This document shows, one piece after another, positions 1-11,338 of a stretch of DNA of 64,000 bases. Below the pieces are notes generated by a model, which did no database searches, was not told the origin of the DNA, and saw only the letters and a list, made by a program, of their open reading frames with translations. Positions within the stretch are counted from its first letter, which is position 1; each line of letters starts with the position of its first letter. Position numbers and translations under genes: made by a program. Source of the stretch: Chromatiales bacterium. GTDB taxonomy: Bacteria; Pseudomonadota; Gammaproteobacteria; Steroidobacterales; GCA-2729495. The stretch lies in contig JAEUPZ010000032.1 in assembly GCA_016789885.1 (NCBI GenBank), positions 89,570 through 153,569 of the forward strand, in the 5' to 3' direction.

Positions 1-2
1 TG

Positions 3-740
3 GCGCAGCCTGCCTCGCCGCCCGTGGACGCCGACCCGGCGGCCGGCCACGCGATGCCCGCCCGGGCGGCGCTGGGCATCGGGCTCGCCGATCCCGGCAC
101 CATCGGCGCGACCCTCAAGGTCGATGGCCCGGTCGTCGCGAGCCTCGTGCCCGGCGGTGCCGCCGCGGCTGCCGGTCTCGCCGTGGGCGACGTCCTGCTC
201 AGCATCAACGGCGAGCCGCTGGCGGCCGATGGCGCCGCCGCAGCCAACCGGCGGCTCGTGCGCTTCATGGAGTCGGTGAACCCGGGCGAGGAGCTGACCC
301 TGCAGTACCGCCGGGGCGGCGCCAGGCCTGCCACCGCCAGGCTCGTGGCCCTGGCGGCGCCGATGCCGCCCCGGGCCTCGGGGCATGCCATGTCCGGGCA
401 CTGCCCGATGCACCCGGGCGGCGCCCGGTACCGCGGCGACCGGCACGGGCCGGCCGCCGGCGGGCTGCGCCTCGCCGACCTGACGCCAGGACTCGGCCGC
501 TACTTCGGCACCGACGCCGGCGTGCTGGTGTTGCGGGCCGCGCCCGGCAACGCCTTCGGGCTCGAGGACGGCGACGTCATCCGCCGCATCGGCGGCCGCA
601 CGCCCGCCGACCGGCGCCATGCCCGGCGGATCCTGGCCTCCTACGCGCCGGGCGAGGCCGTCGTCATCGACATCCTGCGCGACCGCCGGGCCCGCGAGTT
701 GAAGGCCACGCTGCCGGGGCCGGGGGCCGGCGCGAAATAG
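3..740 (+). CDS. PDZ-domain protein (5' end outside window)
   Basis: The frame is open to the window edge, so the N-terminus is missing; a GTG at 24 is in frame but is probably not the start. Two PDZ-like modules are visible. The first (about residues 17-110 counted from 24) contains VVASLVPGGAA and GDVLLSINGEPL. The second (about 150-230) contains GVLVLRAAPGNAFGLEDGD and DVIRRIGG. A His/Met/Cys-containing linker (GHAMSGHCPMHPGG) separates them. PDZ domains bind peptide C-termini, and tandem PDZs occur in periplasmic HtrA-like proteases and in non-protease relatives. No protease triad is visible in the part present, so function is unassigned. It reads toward queA, with a 38-base gap. Confidence 0.6.
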   Translation, partial: AQPASPPVDADPAAGHAMPARAALGIGLADPGTIGATLKVDGPVVASLVPGGAAAAAGLAVGDVLLSINGEPLAADGAAAANRRLVRFMESVNPGEELTLQYRRGGARPATARLVALAAPMPPRASGHAMSGHCPMHPGGARYRGDRHGPAAGGLRLADLTPGLGRYFGTDAGVLVLRAAPGNAFGLEDGDVIRRIGGRTPADRRHARRILASYAPGEAVVIDILRDRRARELKATLPGPGAGAK

Positions 741-778
741 CGTGCGGCGACGCGGGCTGCGGGTACCATGCGCGCCCC

Positions 779-2957
<2,179 letters not shown>

Positions 2958-2990
2958 TGCCGCGATTTTTCGGGGCTCCGGGAGCCGTAC

Positions 2991-3320
2991 ATGGGCTTTT
3001 TCATCCAGGACGCATGGGCGCAGGGCGCCGCCGGGGCCGGCAGCGACCCGTGGCTCAGCCTGCTGCCGCTGGTCGTCATCTTCGTCGTCTTCTACTTCCT
3101 GCTCATCCGGCCGCAGCAGAAGCGCCAGAAGGAGCACCAGGACATGGTCAGCAAGCTGTCCGCCGGTGACGAGGTCGTGACGGCCGGCGGGGTCGTCGGC
3201 AAGGTGACCGAGGTCAAGGACAGCTTCGTCCGCGTCGAGATCGCCAATGGCGTCCAGGTCGTGGTCCAGCGCCACACCATCGGCGCCGTGGTCCCGCGCG
3301 GCACGCTCAAGAACATCTAG
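2991..3320 (+). CDS. yajC: preprotein translocase accessory subunit YajC
   Basis: YajC is the small inner-membrane partner of SecDF in the SecYEG holotranslocon. The 109-residue protein has one membrane segment (about residues 23-43, LLPLVVIFVVFYFLLI) followed at once by the basic RPQQKRQKE signature, then a small cytoplasmic domain with DEVVTAGGVVGKV. CGGGAG lies about 6 bases before the ATG. The 33-base gap after tgt contains an AT-rich GCAATAATG patch that could hold a promoter -10 box, but no clear -35 is seen. Confidence 0.93.
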   Translation: MGFFIQDAWAQGAAGAGSDPWLSLLPLVVIFVVFYFLLIRPQQKRQKEHQDMVSKLSAGDEVVTAGGVVGKVTEVKDSFVRVEIANGVQVVVQRHTIGAVVPRGTLKNI

Positions 3321-3356
3321 CCGGCAGCGCCGCCCGGCGCGCCCACAGCGACAGCC

Positions 3357-5207
3357 ATGAACCGCTATCCCCTCTGGAAGAACGTCCTCGTTGCCATCGT
3401 CGTGCTGGTCGGCGCCATCGTGGCGCTGCCCAACGTCTTCGGCGACGAGCCGGCGCTGCAGGTCAGTCGCGCCAATGGCCAGCCGCTGGCCGAGTCTGAA
3501 GTCGCCCGGGTCGCCGAGCTGCTCGGCCGCGCCGAAGGCGAGGGTGCCGCGCCGCCCGTGGCCGGCGAAGAGGGCCGCGTGCTGGTGCGCTTCGCGACGG
3601 TCGACGAGCAGCTCAAGAAGGCCGACGAGCTGCGGCAGGGGCTCGGGCGCGACTACGTCGTGGCACTGACGCTGGCGTCGCGGACGCCGGCGTGGCTTCA
3701 GGCGATGGGGCTCAAGCCCGCGCCCCTGGGCCTCGACCTGCGCGGTGGCGTGCAGTTCCTCTTCGAGGTCGATGTGGCCTCGGCCGTGCGCCAGCGCCTC
3801 GATGCCTACGCGGCCGATTTCACGCGCGTGCTGCGCGACGCACGCATCCGCCGGTCCGTGGCGGTCGTCGGCAAGGAGGTCCAGGTACGGCTGCCCGATG
3901 CCGCCGACGCCGACCGTGCCGAGACGCTGATCCGCGAGCTGGACGCCGACGTTTCCATCGAGCGCCGCCCGGTGCCCGAGGGCGCGCTCCTCGTCGTGCA
4001 GATGACGCCGGACCAGGTCCGCGCCCGCCAGGACTTCGCGATCCAGCAGAACACCGTCACGCTCCGCAACCGCATCAACGAGCTCGGCGTCGCCGAGACC
4101 GTGGTGCAGCGGCAGGGCCTCGACCGCATCGTCGTGCAGCTGCCCGGCGTGCAGGACCCGGCCCAGGCCGAGCGGGTGCTGGGGGCGACGGCCACCCTCG
4201 AGTTCCGCCTCGTCTGCGACGACCAGAACGCCCTCGACGCCGAGCAGCGCGGCCGGGCTCCCGTCGGCTGCGAGCTGTTCAAGGACCGGGCCGGCAATCC
4301 GATCCTGCTCAAGCGCCGCACCATCGTCACCGGCGACCAGCTGGTCGACGCGAGCCAGGGCTTCGACCAGGGCATGCCGGCGGTCTTCGTGCGCCTCGAC
4401 GGCAAGGGCGCCCGCTCCATGCTCGAGACCACCAAGGCCAACCTGCGCAAGCCCATGGCCGTGGTCTTCGTCGAGCAGAAGCGTGAGAAGAAAGAGGTCA
4501 ACGGCCAGCCCGTCGAGGTGACCCGCGAGCAGCGGGAAGTGATCAACGTCGCCACGATCAACGGCGTGTTCAGCTCCAACTTCCAGATCACCGGCCTCGA
4601 CGCCCTCGAGGCCCGCGACCTGGCCCTGCTGCTGCGGGCCGGCGCGCTGGCGGCGCCGATCTTCAAGGTCGAGGAGCGCACCGTCGGCCCGAGCCTCGGC
4701 CAGGAGAACATCGAGCGCGGCCTCATGGCCTTCCTCGTGGGCTTCGGCCTCGTCGCGGCCTTCATGTGGTTCTACTACCGCACCTTCGGGCTCATCGCGA
4801 ATTTCGCGCTGCTCTTCAACGTCGTCTGCATCATGGCGCTGCTGTCGCTCCTCGGCGCCGCGCTGACGCTGCCCGGGATTGCCGGCATCGTGCTCACCAT
4901 CGGCATGGCCGTCGACGCCAACGTGCTGATCCACGAGCGCATCCGCGAGGAGCTGCGGGCCGGCAACAGCATGCAGGCAAGCATCGCCGCCGGGTATGAC
5001 CGGGCCTTCTCGACCATCGCCGACGCCAACATCACGACGCTGATCGCCGGCATCGTGCTGTTCGCCTTCGGCAACGGGCCGGTCAAGGGCTTCGCCGTGA
5101 CGCTGTGCCTCGGCATCGCCACGTCCATGTACACGGCCATCGTCGGCAGCCGGGCCCTCATCAACTGGTTCTTCGGTGGCCGCAAGCTCGAGCGGCTGTC
5201 GGTCTGA
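3357..5207 (+). CDS. secD: protein translocase subunit SecD
   Basis: SecD is an RND-like inner-membrane protein that, with SecF, uses the proton gradient to complete protein export on the periplasmic side. At 616 residues it has the full plan: an N-terminal membrane helix (about 9-27), a large periplasmic P1 region with GLDLRGGVQFLFEV (about 124-137), and five C-terminal helices containing IGMAVDANVLIHERIREE, the SecD consensus. It lies 36 bases after yajC and ends 17 bases before secF, so the three form one operon. Confidence 0.96.
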   Translation: MNRYPLWKNVLVAIVVLVGAIVALPNVFGDEPALQVSRANGQPLAESEVARVAELLGRAEGEGAAPPVAGEEGRVLVRFATVDEQLKKADELRQGLGRDYVVALTLASRTPAWLQAMGLKPAPLGLDLRGGVQFLFEVDVASAVRQRLDAYAADFTRVLRDARIRRSVAVVGKEVQVRLPDAADADRAETLIRELDADVSIERRPVPEGALLVVQMTPDQVRARQDFAIQQNTVTLRNRINELGVAETVVQRQGLDRIVVQLPGVQDPAQAERVLGATATLEFRLVCDDQNALDAEQRGRAPVGCELFKDRAGNPILLKRRTIVTGDQLVDASQGFDQGMPAVFVRLDGKGARSMLETTKANLRKPMAVVFVEQKREKKEVNGQPVEVTREQREVINVATINGVFSSNFQITGLDALEARDLALLLRAGALAAPIFKVEERTVGPSLGQENIERGLMAFLVGFGLVAAFMWFYYRTFGLIANFALLFNVVCIMALLSLLGAALTLPGIAGIVLTIGMAVDANVLIHERIREELRAGNSMQASIAAGYDRAFSTIADANITTLIAGIVLFAFGNGPVKGFAVTLCLGIATSMYTAIVGSRALINWFFGGRKLERLSV

Positions 5208-5224
5208 TCGCGGGGGTCCTGCAG

Positions 5225-6184
5225 ATGGAACGTTTCACCGGTTTCGAGATCTTCCGCAAGCGCACGAGCATCGACTTCCTAGGCTTCCGCAAGGTCGCCG
5301 CCGTCCTGTCGGTGATCATGCTCGTCGGCTCCGTGGTGCTGCTGATTCCCGCCGTGCGGGGGCTCAACCTGAGCATCGACTTCACCGGCGGCGTGGTGCT
5401 GGAGCTCGGTTATCCGGCCGCGGCCGACCTCGACGGGATCCGCGAGCGGCTGGCCGGCAATGGCTTTGCCGATGCACAGGTGCAGAGCTTCGGCACCTCG
5501 CGCGATGTCCTGGTCCGCGTCCTGCCCCGGGAGGGCCGCGAGAACCAGCAGGTCGCCGCCGACATCCTGGACGTGCTGCGCGGCGCCGAGCCCGGCGTGG
5601 TCCTGCGCCGCACGGAGTTCGTCGGTCCCCAGGTGGGCGACGAGCTCACCGAGCAGGGGGCGCTCGCGCTGCTCTTCGCGCTGGGCGGCATCGCGCTCTA
5701 CATCATGTTCCGCTTCCAGTGGAAGTTCTCGGTCGGCGCGATGGTCGCCACCATCCATGACCCGCTCATCACCGCCGGGCTCTTTGCGCTGTTCCAGGTG
5801 CCCTTCGACCTGGCGGTGCTGGCCGCGCTGCTCGCCATCATCGGCTATTCCGTCAACGACACCGTCGTCGTCTTCGACCGCATCCGCGAGAACTTCCGCC
5901 GGGTGCGCCGGGGCACGCCGGTCGAGATCATGAACCTGTCGATCAACGAGACGCTGTCGCGCACGCTGATGACGAGCTTCGTCACGGCGCTCGTGGTCGT
6001 TGCCATGCTGCTCTTCGGTGGCGAGGCCCTGCGGAGCTTCTCGCTGGCGCTGATCATCGGCATCCTGGTCGGCACCTACTCGTCGATCTTCGTCGCCAGC
6101 GCCGTGGCACTGGCGCTCGGCGCATCGCCGACGGACCTGATGCCGCCGAAGAAGGAGCAGGAAGAGATCGACGCGCTGCCCTGA
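5225..6184 (+). CDS. secF: protein translocase subunit SecF
   Basis: SecF pairs with SecD. From ATG 5225 the protein has 319 residues, with a short cytoplasmic start (MERFTGFEIFRKRTSIDF), a membrane helix (about 27-45), the periplasmic motif LSIDFTGGVVLELG, and a C-terminal helix bundle containing YSVNDTVVVFDRIREN and the ETLSRTLMTSFVT signature. Start codons further upstream lie inside secD and are rejected in favour of this one, which follows GGGGGTCCTGCAG. The C-terminal tail is charged (PPKKEQEEIDALP). Confidence 0.95.
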   Translation: MERFTGFEIFRKRTSIDFLGFRKVAAVLSVIMLVGSVVLLIPAVRGLNLSIDFTGGVVLELGYPAAADLDGIRERLAGNGFADAQVQSFGTSRDVLVRVLPREGRENQQVAADILDVLRGAEPGVVLRRTEFVGPQVGDELTEQGALALLFALGGIALYIMFRFQWKFSVGAMVATIHDPLITAGLFALFQVPFDLAVLAALLAIIGYSVNDTVVVFDRIRENFRRVRRGTPVEIMNLSINETLSRTLMTSFVTALVVVAMLLFGGEALRSFSLALIIGILVGTYSSIFVASAVALALGASPTDLMPPKKEQEEIDALP

Positions 6185-6204
6185 CGGGCAGCACCGCCGG
6201 GCCG

Positions 6205-7005
6205 TCAGGCGGCCGGCGGCGTCGCGTTGAGGTGGGGCAGCAGCAGGTCCCGCAGCGCGTCGTGGACCTTCGGCGACCCGGCCAGGATGTTGCCGGACTC
6301 CAGCACCGGCCCCGGCGTCAGGCCGGTCACGAGGCCCCCGGCCTCCTGCACCATCAGCAGGCCGGCGGCGATGTCCCAGCACTCCAGCCCGAACTCGAAG
6401 AAGCCATCGGTGCGCCCGGCGGCGAGGTAGGCCAGGTCGAGGGCCGCGGAGCCCGGCCGGCGGATGCCGGCCGTGTGCTGCATGACGTCCCGGAGCATGC
6501 CGAGGTACGGCGTCATCCACCGGACGTTGCTGCGGTAGGGGAAGCCGGTGCCGATGAGCGCGCCGTCGAGCTCGCGCCGCCCGCTGACCCGCACCCGCCG
6601 CCCGTCGAGCTGGACGCCCGAGCCGCGCAGCGTCGTGAAGAGCTCCTGCCGGACCGGGTCGTAGACGACGCCCGCCTCGAGCTGTCCCCGCCGTCGCAGC
6701 GCGATGGAGATGGCGAAGACCGGAAAGCCGTGGACGTAGTTGGTGGTTCCGTCGAGGGGGTCGATGATCCACTCGAACTCGCCGCTGCCGCTGCGGCCGC
6801 TTTCCTCGGCGAGCACCGCGTGGTCCGGGTAGCGCTCGCGGATCGTCGCGATGATGGCCTGCTCAGCGGCCTGGTCGACCTGGGTGACGAACTCGTTGCG
6901 CGCCTTCTCGCGCACCTCGAGTTCGTCGAGGCGGCGCTGGGCACGGATGGCGATCTCGCCGGCCTTGCGGGCGGCCTTCACGGCGGTGTTGAGGAATGCC
7001 TGCAT
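6205..7005 (-). CDS. suhB: inositol-1-monophosphatase family protein SuhB
   Basis: The protein is a Mg-dependent phosphatase of the inositol monophosphatase family. In gammaproteobacteria SuhB also joins rRNA transcription antitermination complexes. The 266-residue product has the metal-binding motifs AEESG (about 66-70), DPLDGTTN (82-89) and WDIAAG (210-215). It converges with secF (20-base gap) and diverges from trmJ, leaving 60 bases for both promoters. The start chosen, MQAFLNTAVKAARKAGE, matches the usual family N-terminus; longer readings run into the trmJ region. Confidence 0.93.
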   Translation of the reverse strand: MQAFLNTAVKAARKAGEIAIRAQRRLDELEVREKARNEFVTQVDQAAEQAIIATIRERYPDHAVLAEESGRSGSGEFEWIIDPLDGTTNYVHGFPVFAISIALRRRGQLEAGVVYDPVRQELFTTLRGSGVQLDGRRVRVSGRRELDGALIGTGFPYRSNVRWMTPYLGMLRDVMQHTAGIRRPGSAALDLAYLAAGRTDGFFEFGLECWDIAAGLLMVQEAGGLVTGLTPGPVLESGNILAGSPKVHDALRDLLLPHLNATPPAA

Positions 7006-7065
7006 GGGGGTCGGCCGGGCCAGAGGGCCGCGTATTGTACTGGCCGGGCGGGCTACAATCGACGC

Positions 7066-7869
7066 ATGGGAGCCATTGCCGACATCCGTTTCGTGCTGTT
7101 CGGGCCGATGTACACCGGCAACATCGGCTCCGTGGCCCGGGCCATCAAGACCATGGGCTACCACGACCTGGTCATCGTCAACCCGCCGCCGGAGTTCCCC
7201 AACAACGAGGCCCGGCAGATGGCCTCGGCCGCCCAGGACGTGCTTGCCGGGGCGCGCATCGTCGGCACGCTGGCCGAGGCCGTGGCCGGCTGCGGCCTCG
7301 TGGTCGGCACCACCGCGCGCTACTTCCGCCTCGGGCTGCCGGAGCTCGATCCCCGCGAGTGCGCGGCGCAGCTGCTCTCGGCGGCCCGCGTGCAGCCGGC
7401 GGCCCTGGTCTTCGGTCCCGAGCGCTCGGGGCTCACCAACGCGGAACTCGACCTCTGCCACGCCATTGCGTACATCCCGGCGAATCCCGACTACGACTCG
7501 CTGAACCTGGCCCAGGCGGTGCAGGTGCTGGCCTACGAGTTGCGCATGGCCGAGCCCTTCAGCCGCACGCTGCCGCCACCCGAGTCGCCGCTGGCCCGGC
7601 CTGAAGACCTGCAGCTCTTCTACGACCACCTCGAGCGCGTGCTCCTCGGCAGCGGCTTCCTCGACCCGGGCAACCCGCGCCACCTCATGCGCCGCCTGCG
7701 CAGGCTCTTCAGCCGCGCGCGCCTCGACAGCAACGAGCTGAACATCCTGCGCGGCATCCTGAGTTCCGTGGCGCCCGGCTCCGGCGCGAACCCGGAGGCG
7801 GCCGCGCCCGCCGGTGAGACCGGGGCGGAGCCGCCTGCCACGCGGAGGGCCGGCGGCGCGGCCCCGTGA
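7066..7869 (+). CDS. trmJ: tRNA (cytidine/uridine-2'-O-)-methyltransferase TrmJ
   Basis: TrmJ is a SPOUT-class enzyme that 2'-O-methylates nucleotide 32 of several tRNAs. The 267-residue protein has the family signatures GNIGSVARAIKTMG (about 19-32), LVFGPERSGLTNAEL (about 119-133) and LNLAQAVQVLAYE (about 147-159). The ATG at 7066 lies only seven bases after TACAAT (7054-7059), which resembles a -10 box, so the transcript could be nearly leaderless; the -35 is not clear. The stop overlaps the next gene by four bases (GTGA). SuhB is its divergent neighbour, as in E. coli. Confidence 0.93.
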   Translation: MGAIADIRFVLFGPMYTGNIGSVARAIKTMGYHDLVIVNPPPEFPNNEARQMASAAQDVLAGARIVGTLAEAVAGCGLVVGTTARYFRLGLPELDPRECAAQLLSAARVQPAALVFGPERSGLTNAELDLCHAIAYIPANPDYDSLNLAQAVQVLAYELRMAEPFSRTLPPPESPLARPEDLQLFYDHLERVLLGSGFLDPGNPRHLMRRLRRLFSRARLDSNELNILRGILSSVAPGSGANPEAAAPAGETGAEPPATRRAGGAAP

Positions 7870-9383
7870 GCGGGCCCGCGGCCATCTACCTCGACCACGC
7901 GGCCAGCACGCCGGTGGAGCCGGCCGTGGCGGCGGCCATGGCCGCCGCGCTCACCGATCCGTCGCTGGTCGCCAACCCGTCCGCCGTCGGGCACGCCCCG
8001 GGCCGGGCCGCGGCAGCGGCCGTCGAGGCAGCCCGGGCCGAGGTCGCGGCGCTGATCGGCGCCACGCCCGCCGAGGTCGTTTTCACGTCGGGGGCCACGG
8101 AGTCCGACAACCTGGCGCTGCTCGGGGCCGCCCGGTTCCGGCGGGCCCGGGGGCGCCACATCATCACGTCGCTCGCCGAGCATCGGGCCGTCATCGAGGC
8201 TGCGCGGGTGCTGGAACGCGAGGGCTGGCGCGTGACCTGGCTGCGTCCGGGGCCGTCGGGCAGCGTGGAGCCTTCGGCCGTGGCGGAGGCCCTGCAGCCG
8301 GATACGACCCTCGTCTCGCTCATGTCCGTCAACAACGAGACCGGCGCGGTGACCGACGTTGCCACCATCGGTGCCCTGTGCCGGTCCCGGGGCGTGCTTT
8401 TCCACGTCGACGCTGCCCAGGCGGCGGCGCGGCTGCCCATCGACGTGCGCGCCCAGGCCATCGACCTGCTGTCGCTGTCGGGGCACAAGCTTTACGGCCC
8501 GAAGGGCATCGGGGCGCTCTTCATCGACCGCCAGCACGCGGGCCGGGTCGAGCCGCTGATGGTCGGCGGGGGGCAGGAGCGCGGGCTGCGCCCTGGTACC
8601 GTACCGACCCATCAGGTGATCGGTTTCGGCCTGGCCTGCCGGCTCGCCCGGGGGCGCGGGGCCGAGGACCGGCGCCGCGAACTGGCGCTGCGCGAGCGGC
8701 TTGCTGCGGCACTGCGGCCGGAGCCGGGGGTCAGCCTCAATGCCGAGGGGGCCGGCACGGCCGGGCACATCCTGTCGGTCAGCGTCGCCGGCGTCGAAGG
8801 GGAAAGCCTGTTCGCTGCCCTCGAACCCCTGGCCGTGGCCAGCGGCTCGGCCTGCGCGAGCCCCACCGGAGAGCCCTCGTACGTACTGCGCCTGCTGGGC
8901 CGGACCGCCGCCGAGGCGCAGGCTTCGGTCCGGTTCAGCTTCGGCCGGGGCACGACGGAGGTCGGCATTGACGCAGCGGCGGTGCACTTCCTCGCGGCTG
9001 TGCGCCGGCTGCGGGCCGAATCGCCGGCCACCGGTGATCCGGCGCCGGCCGGGGAGGGGCCGCTCATCCGGGGCACCGCGGGCTCTGCCGAGGCCGGGAC
9101 CTGGGTGGCCGTGGCGGCCCGGGTAGAGGCCGGGCGTCTCGGGCCGCCCGACTTCCGGGTTTTCGGCTGCCCGGACGTCCGGGCTACCTGTGCGGCGCTG
9201 GCCCGCCAGCTCGCGGGGCAGCCGGTGGCGGCCCTCGCCGGGACCAATCCCCTGGCCGTCGCCGCGGGCCTCGGCGTGGCCCGGGCGAAGGCCGGCCGCC
9301 TGCTCGTGGTCCAGGACGCCTTGCGCAACTGCTTGGCGGATTGGGAAAATGGCCGTTTCCTGTCGGCCCCCGCGGAACCCTGA
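7866..9383 (+). CDS. cysteine desulfurase IscS fused to an IscU-like domain
   Basis: Residues 1 to about 385 form a class-V PLP-dependent cysteine desulfurase: YLDHAASTP, FTSGATESDN (73-82), PLP lysine in SGHKLYGPKG (Lys208) and the active cysteine in GSACASP (Cys330). It takes sulfur from cysteine for Fe-S cluster assembly. Residues about 410-495 look like a worn IscU scaffold: FRVFGCPDVRATC (Cys435, Cys442) and a final QDALRNCLADW that parallels the IscU end. The residue equivalent to the third IscU cysteine appears replaced (KAGRL instead of KIHCS), so the domain may not build clusters alone. The GTG start overlaps the trmJ stop. IscA follows. Confidence 0.85.
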   Translation: MSGPAAIYLDHAASTPVEPAVAAAMAAALTDPSLVANPSAVGHAPGRAAAAAVEAARAEVAALIGATPAEVVFTSGATESDNLALLGAARFRRARGRHIITSLAEHRAVIEAARVLEREGWRVTWLRPGPSGSVEPSAVAEALQPDTTLVSLMSVNNETGAVTDVATIGALCRSRGVLFHVDAAQAAARLPIDVRAQAIDLLSLSGHKLYGPKGIGALFIDRQHAGRVEPLMVGGGQERGLRPGTVPTHQVIGFGLACRLARGRGAEDRRRELALRERLAAALRPEPGVSLNAEGAGTAGHILSVSVAGVEGESLFAALEPLAVASGSACASPTGEPSYVLRLLGRTAAEAQASVRFSFGRGTTEVGIDAAAVHFLAAVRRLRAESPATGDPAPAGEGPLIRGTAGSAEAGTWVAVAARVEAGRLGPPDFRVFGCPDVRATCAALARQLAGQPVAALAGTNPLAVAAGLGVARAKAGRLLVVQDALRNCLADWENGRFLSAPAEP

Positions 9384-9384
9384 C

Positions 9385-9708
9385 GTGGCCATCACCCTCA
9401 CAGCGGCAGCGAAGCAGCGCGTCGTCACCTGGCTTTCGACCCAGGCGCCGGGCACGGCCTTCCGGATCGGCGTGCGCCGGACGGGCTGTTCGGGCCTGGC
9501 CTACGTGGTGGGCTACGAGGCCGCCCCCGGGCCTGCCGATACCGTGTTCGAGCAGGACGGCGTGCGCATCGTGGTCGACCGTGACGCGCTGCCCCTGATC
9601 GATGGCACCGAGGTGGACTATGTCCGCCAGGGCCTCAACGAGGCCTTCCGCTTCCGCAACCCGCAGGCCCGCGGTGAATGCGGCTGCGGCGAGAGTTTCA
9701 CCGTCTGA
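9385..9708 (+). CDS. iscA: A-type Fe-S carrier IscA
   Basis: IscA-type proteins accept and deliver Fe-S clusters. The 107-residue protein has the invariant cysteines: Cys35 in RRTGCSGLAY, and Cys99 and Cys101 in GECGCGESFTV at the C-terminus. Translation from the GTG at 9385, one base after the stop of the desulfurase gene, gives the family-length protein; no in-frame ATG fits. With the fused IscS-IscU-like protein it makes a compact Fe-S locus. No iscR, hscA, hscB or fdx is seen in the window. Confidence 0.9.
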   Translation: MAITLTAAAKQRVVTWLSTQAPGTAFRIGVRRTGCSGLAYVVGYEAAPGPADTVFEQDGVRIVVDRDALPLIDGTEVDYVRQGLNEAFRFRNPQARGECGCGESFTV

Positions 9709-9743
9709 ACGTTTTCCACAGCCCCTGACCTGCAAGGACTCCC

Positions 9744-10175
9744 ATGGCCCTCGAACGCACCCTTTCCATCATCAAGCCCGACGGCGTCGCCAAGAACCTC
9801 ATCGGTGAGGTCTACCGGCGCTTCGAGCAGGCGGGCCTGCGCATCGTCGCGGCGCGCATGCTGCACCTGTCGACGTCCCAGGCCGAGGCGTTCTACGCCG
9901 TGCATCGCGAGCGGCCCTTCTACCGCGACCTGGTCAGCTACATGACGACCGGTCCCGTCATGGTGCAGGTGCTCGAGGGCGAGGGCGCCATCGACGCCAA
10001 CCGCCGCATCATGGGCGCCACCGACCCGAAGAAGGCCGACGCCGGCACGATCCGCAAGGACTTCGCGGCCAGCATCGAGGAGAACGTCGTCCACGGCTCC
10101 GATGCTGCCGAGACGGCCCGGCAGGAGATCGCCTTCTTCTTCGCCGGCACCGACATCTGCCCGCGGACCCGCTGA
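9744..10175 (+). CDS. ndk: nucleoside-diphosphate kinase
   Basis: Ndk transfers the gamma phosphate of ATP to nucleoside diphosphates through a phosphohistidine. The 143-residue protein is the normal size, begins [18 protein letters not shown] and carries the active-site loop [12 protein letters not shown] with His117. The CAAGGAC sequence at 9733-9739 serves as ribosome-binding site. It opens the conserved ndk-rlmN-pilF-rodZ-hisS-yfgM-bamB-der run. Confidence 0.97.
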   Translation: MALERTLSIIKPDGVAKNLIGEVYRRFEQAGLRIVAARMLHLSTSQAEAFYAVHRERPFYRDLVSYMTTGPVMVQVLEGEGAIDANRRIMGATDPKKADAGTIRKDFAASIEENVVHGSDAAETARQEIAFFFAGTDICPRTR

Positions 10176-10197
10176 GCCGGTGAGTGTGCCCGCCGAC

Positions 10198-11325
10198 ATG
10201 TCCGTCGCACCGCCAGCGGCCGGGGCCAGCCCCGGCCGCCTGGCGCTGCTCGGCCTGCCCAAGGCCGACCTCGAGGGCGTGTTCGCGGGCCTCGGCGAAA
10301 AGCCCTACCGCGCGCGGCAGCTGATGCGCTGGCTCTACGGCCGGCTGGTCACCGACCCCGCGCAGATGACCGACATGAGCCAGGCGCTGCGCGAGCAGCT
10401 CGCCGCCCGCTGCGACCTGGCCCTGCCGTCCATCGACGCCTGCCAGGAGGCGGCGGACGGCACGGTGAAGTGGCGGCTCGCGGCCGGCGACGGCCAGCTC
10501 ATCGAGACCGTGTTCATCCCGGAGGAGGGGCGGGGCACCCTGTGCGTGTCTTCCCAGGTGGGTTGCGCCCTCGACTGCTCGTTCTGCGCGACCGGGCGAC
10601 AGGGCTTCAACCGCAACCTCGGTGCCGCCGAGATCATCGGCCAGGTGGTGCTCGCGAGCCGTGAGCTCGGCCTCGTGGCCGGCCGGTCGCGAGTCACCAA
10701 CGTGGTCTTCATGGGCATGGGCGAGCCGCTGGCGAACTTCCGGGCCGTCGTGCAGGCCTGCCGCGTGCTGGTCGACGACCTCGGCTTCCAGCTCTCGCGC
10801 CGGCGCGTGACCGTCAGCACGTCGGGGCTCGTGCCCCAGATCCGCCGCCTGCAGGCCGAGACGAACGTGGCGCTCGCCGTATCGCTGCATGCGCCCGACG
10901 ACGAGCTGCGCAACGAGCTCGTGCCCATCAACCGCCGCCACCCCATCGCCGAGCTGCTCGAGGCCTGCTGGGAATACGCCGAGGCCACCTCCGCCGTCGG
11001 CATCACCTTCGAGTATACGATGCTCGCCGGCGTCAACGACAGCGAGGCCCAGGCCCGGCGCCTGGCCGGCCTGCTGGCGAACCGCCCGGCCAAGGTCAAC
11101 CTGATTCCGTTCAACCCGTTCCCGGGCACGCGCTACCGGCGCTCGTCGCCCGAGGCCATCAACCGCTTCCGCCAGGTGCTGCTCGACCGGGGCATCATGA
11201 CCATCACGCGCCGGACCCGGGGCGACGACATCGCCGCCGCCTGCGGCCAGCTCGCCGGCCAGGTGACGAACCGCGTGCGGGTGCCGCTCGGCAGCCGGCA
11301 GGTCGACGTCACATGGGCCGGTTGA
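10198..11325 (+). CDS. rlmN: 23S rRNA/tRNA adenine-C2 methyltransferase RlmN
   Basis: RlmN is a radical-SAM enzyme that methylates C2 of A2503 in 23S rRNA and A37 in some tRNAs. From ATG 10198 it has 375 residues. The radical-SAM cysteines are in CALDCSFC (Cys123, Cys127, Cys130). Other family blocks are VVFMGMGEPLANF, RVTVSTSGLVP and LIPFNPFPGTRYRRSS. Two GTG codons (10180, 10186) in the same frame could serve as earlier starts, because the gap after ndk is short. Confidence 0.95.
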   Translation: MSVAPPAAGASPGRLALLGLPKADLEGVFAGLGEKPYRARQLMRWLYGRLVTDPAQMTDMSQALREQLAARCDLALPSIDACQEAADGTVKWRLAAGDGQLIETVFIPEEGRGTLCVSSQVGCALDCSFCATGRQGFNRNLGAAEIIGQVVLASRELGLVAGRSRVTNVVFMGMGEPLANFRAVVQACRVLVDDLGFQLSRRRVTVSTSGLVPQIRRLQAETNVALAVSLHAPDDELRNELVPINRRHPIAELLEACWEYAEATSAVGITFEYTMLAGVNDSEAQARRLAGLLANRPAKVNLIPFNPFPGTRYRRSSPEAINRFRQVLLDRGIMTITRRTRGDDIAAACGQLAGQVTNRVRVPLGSRQVDVTWAG

Positions 11326-11338
11326 GCGCAGGCCGGTG

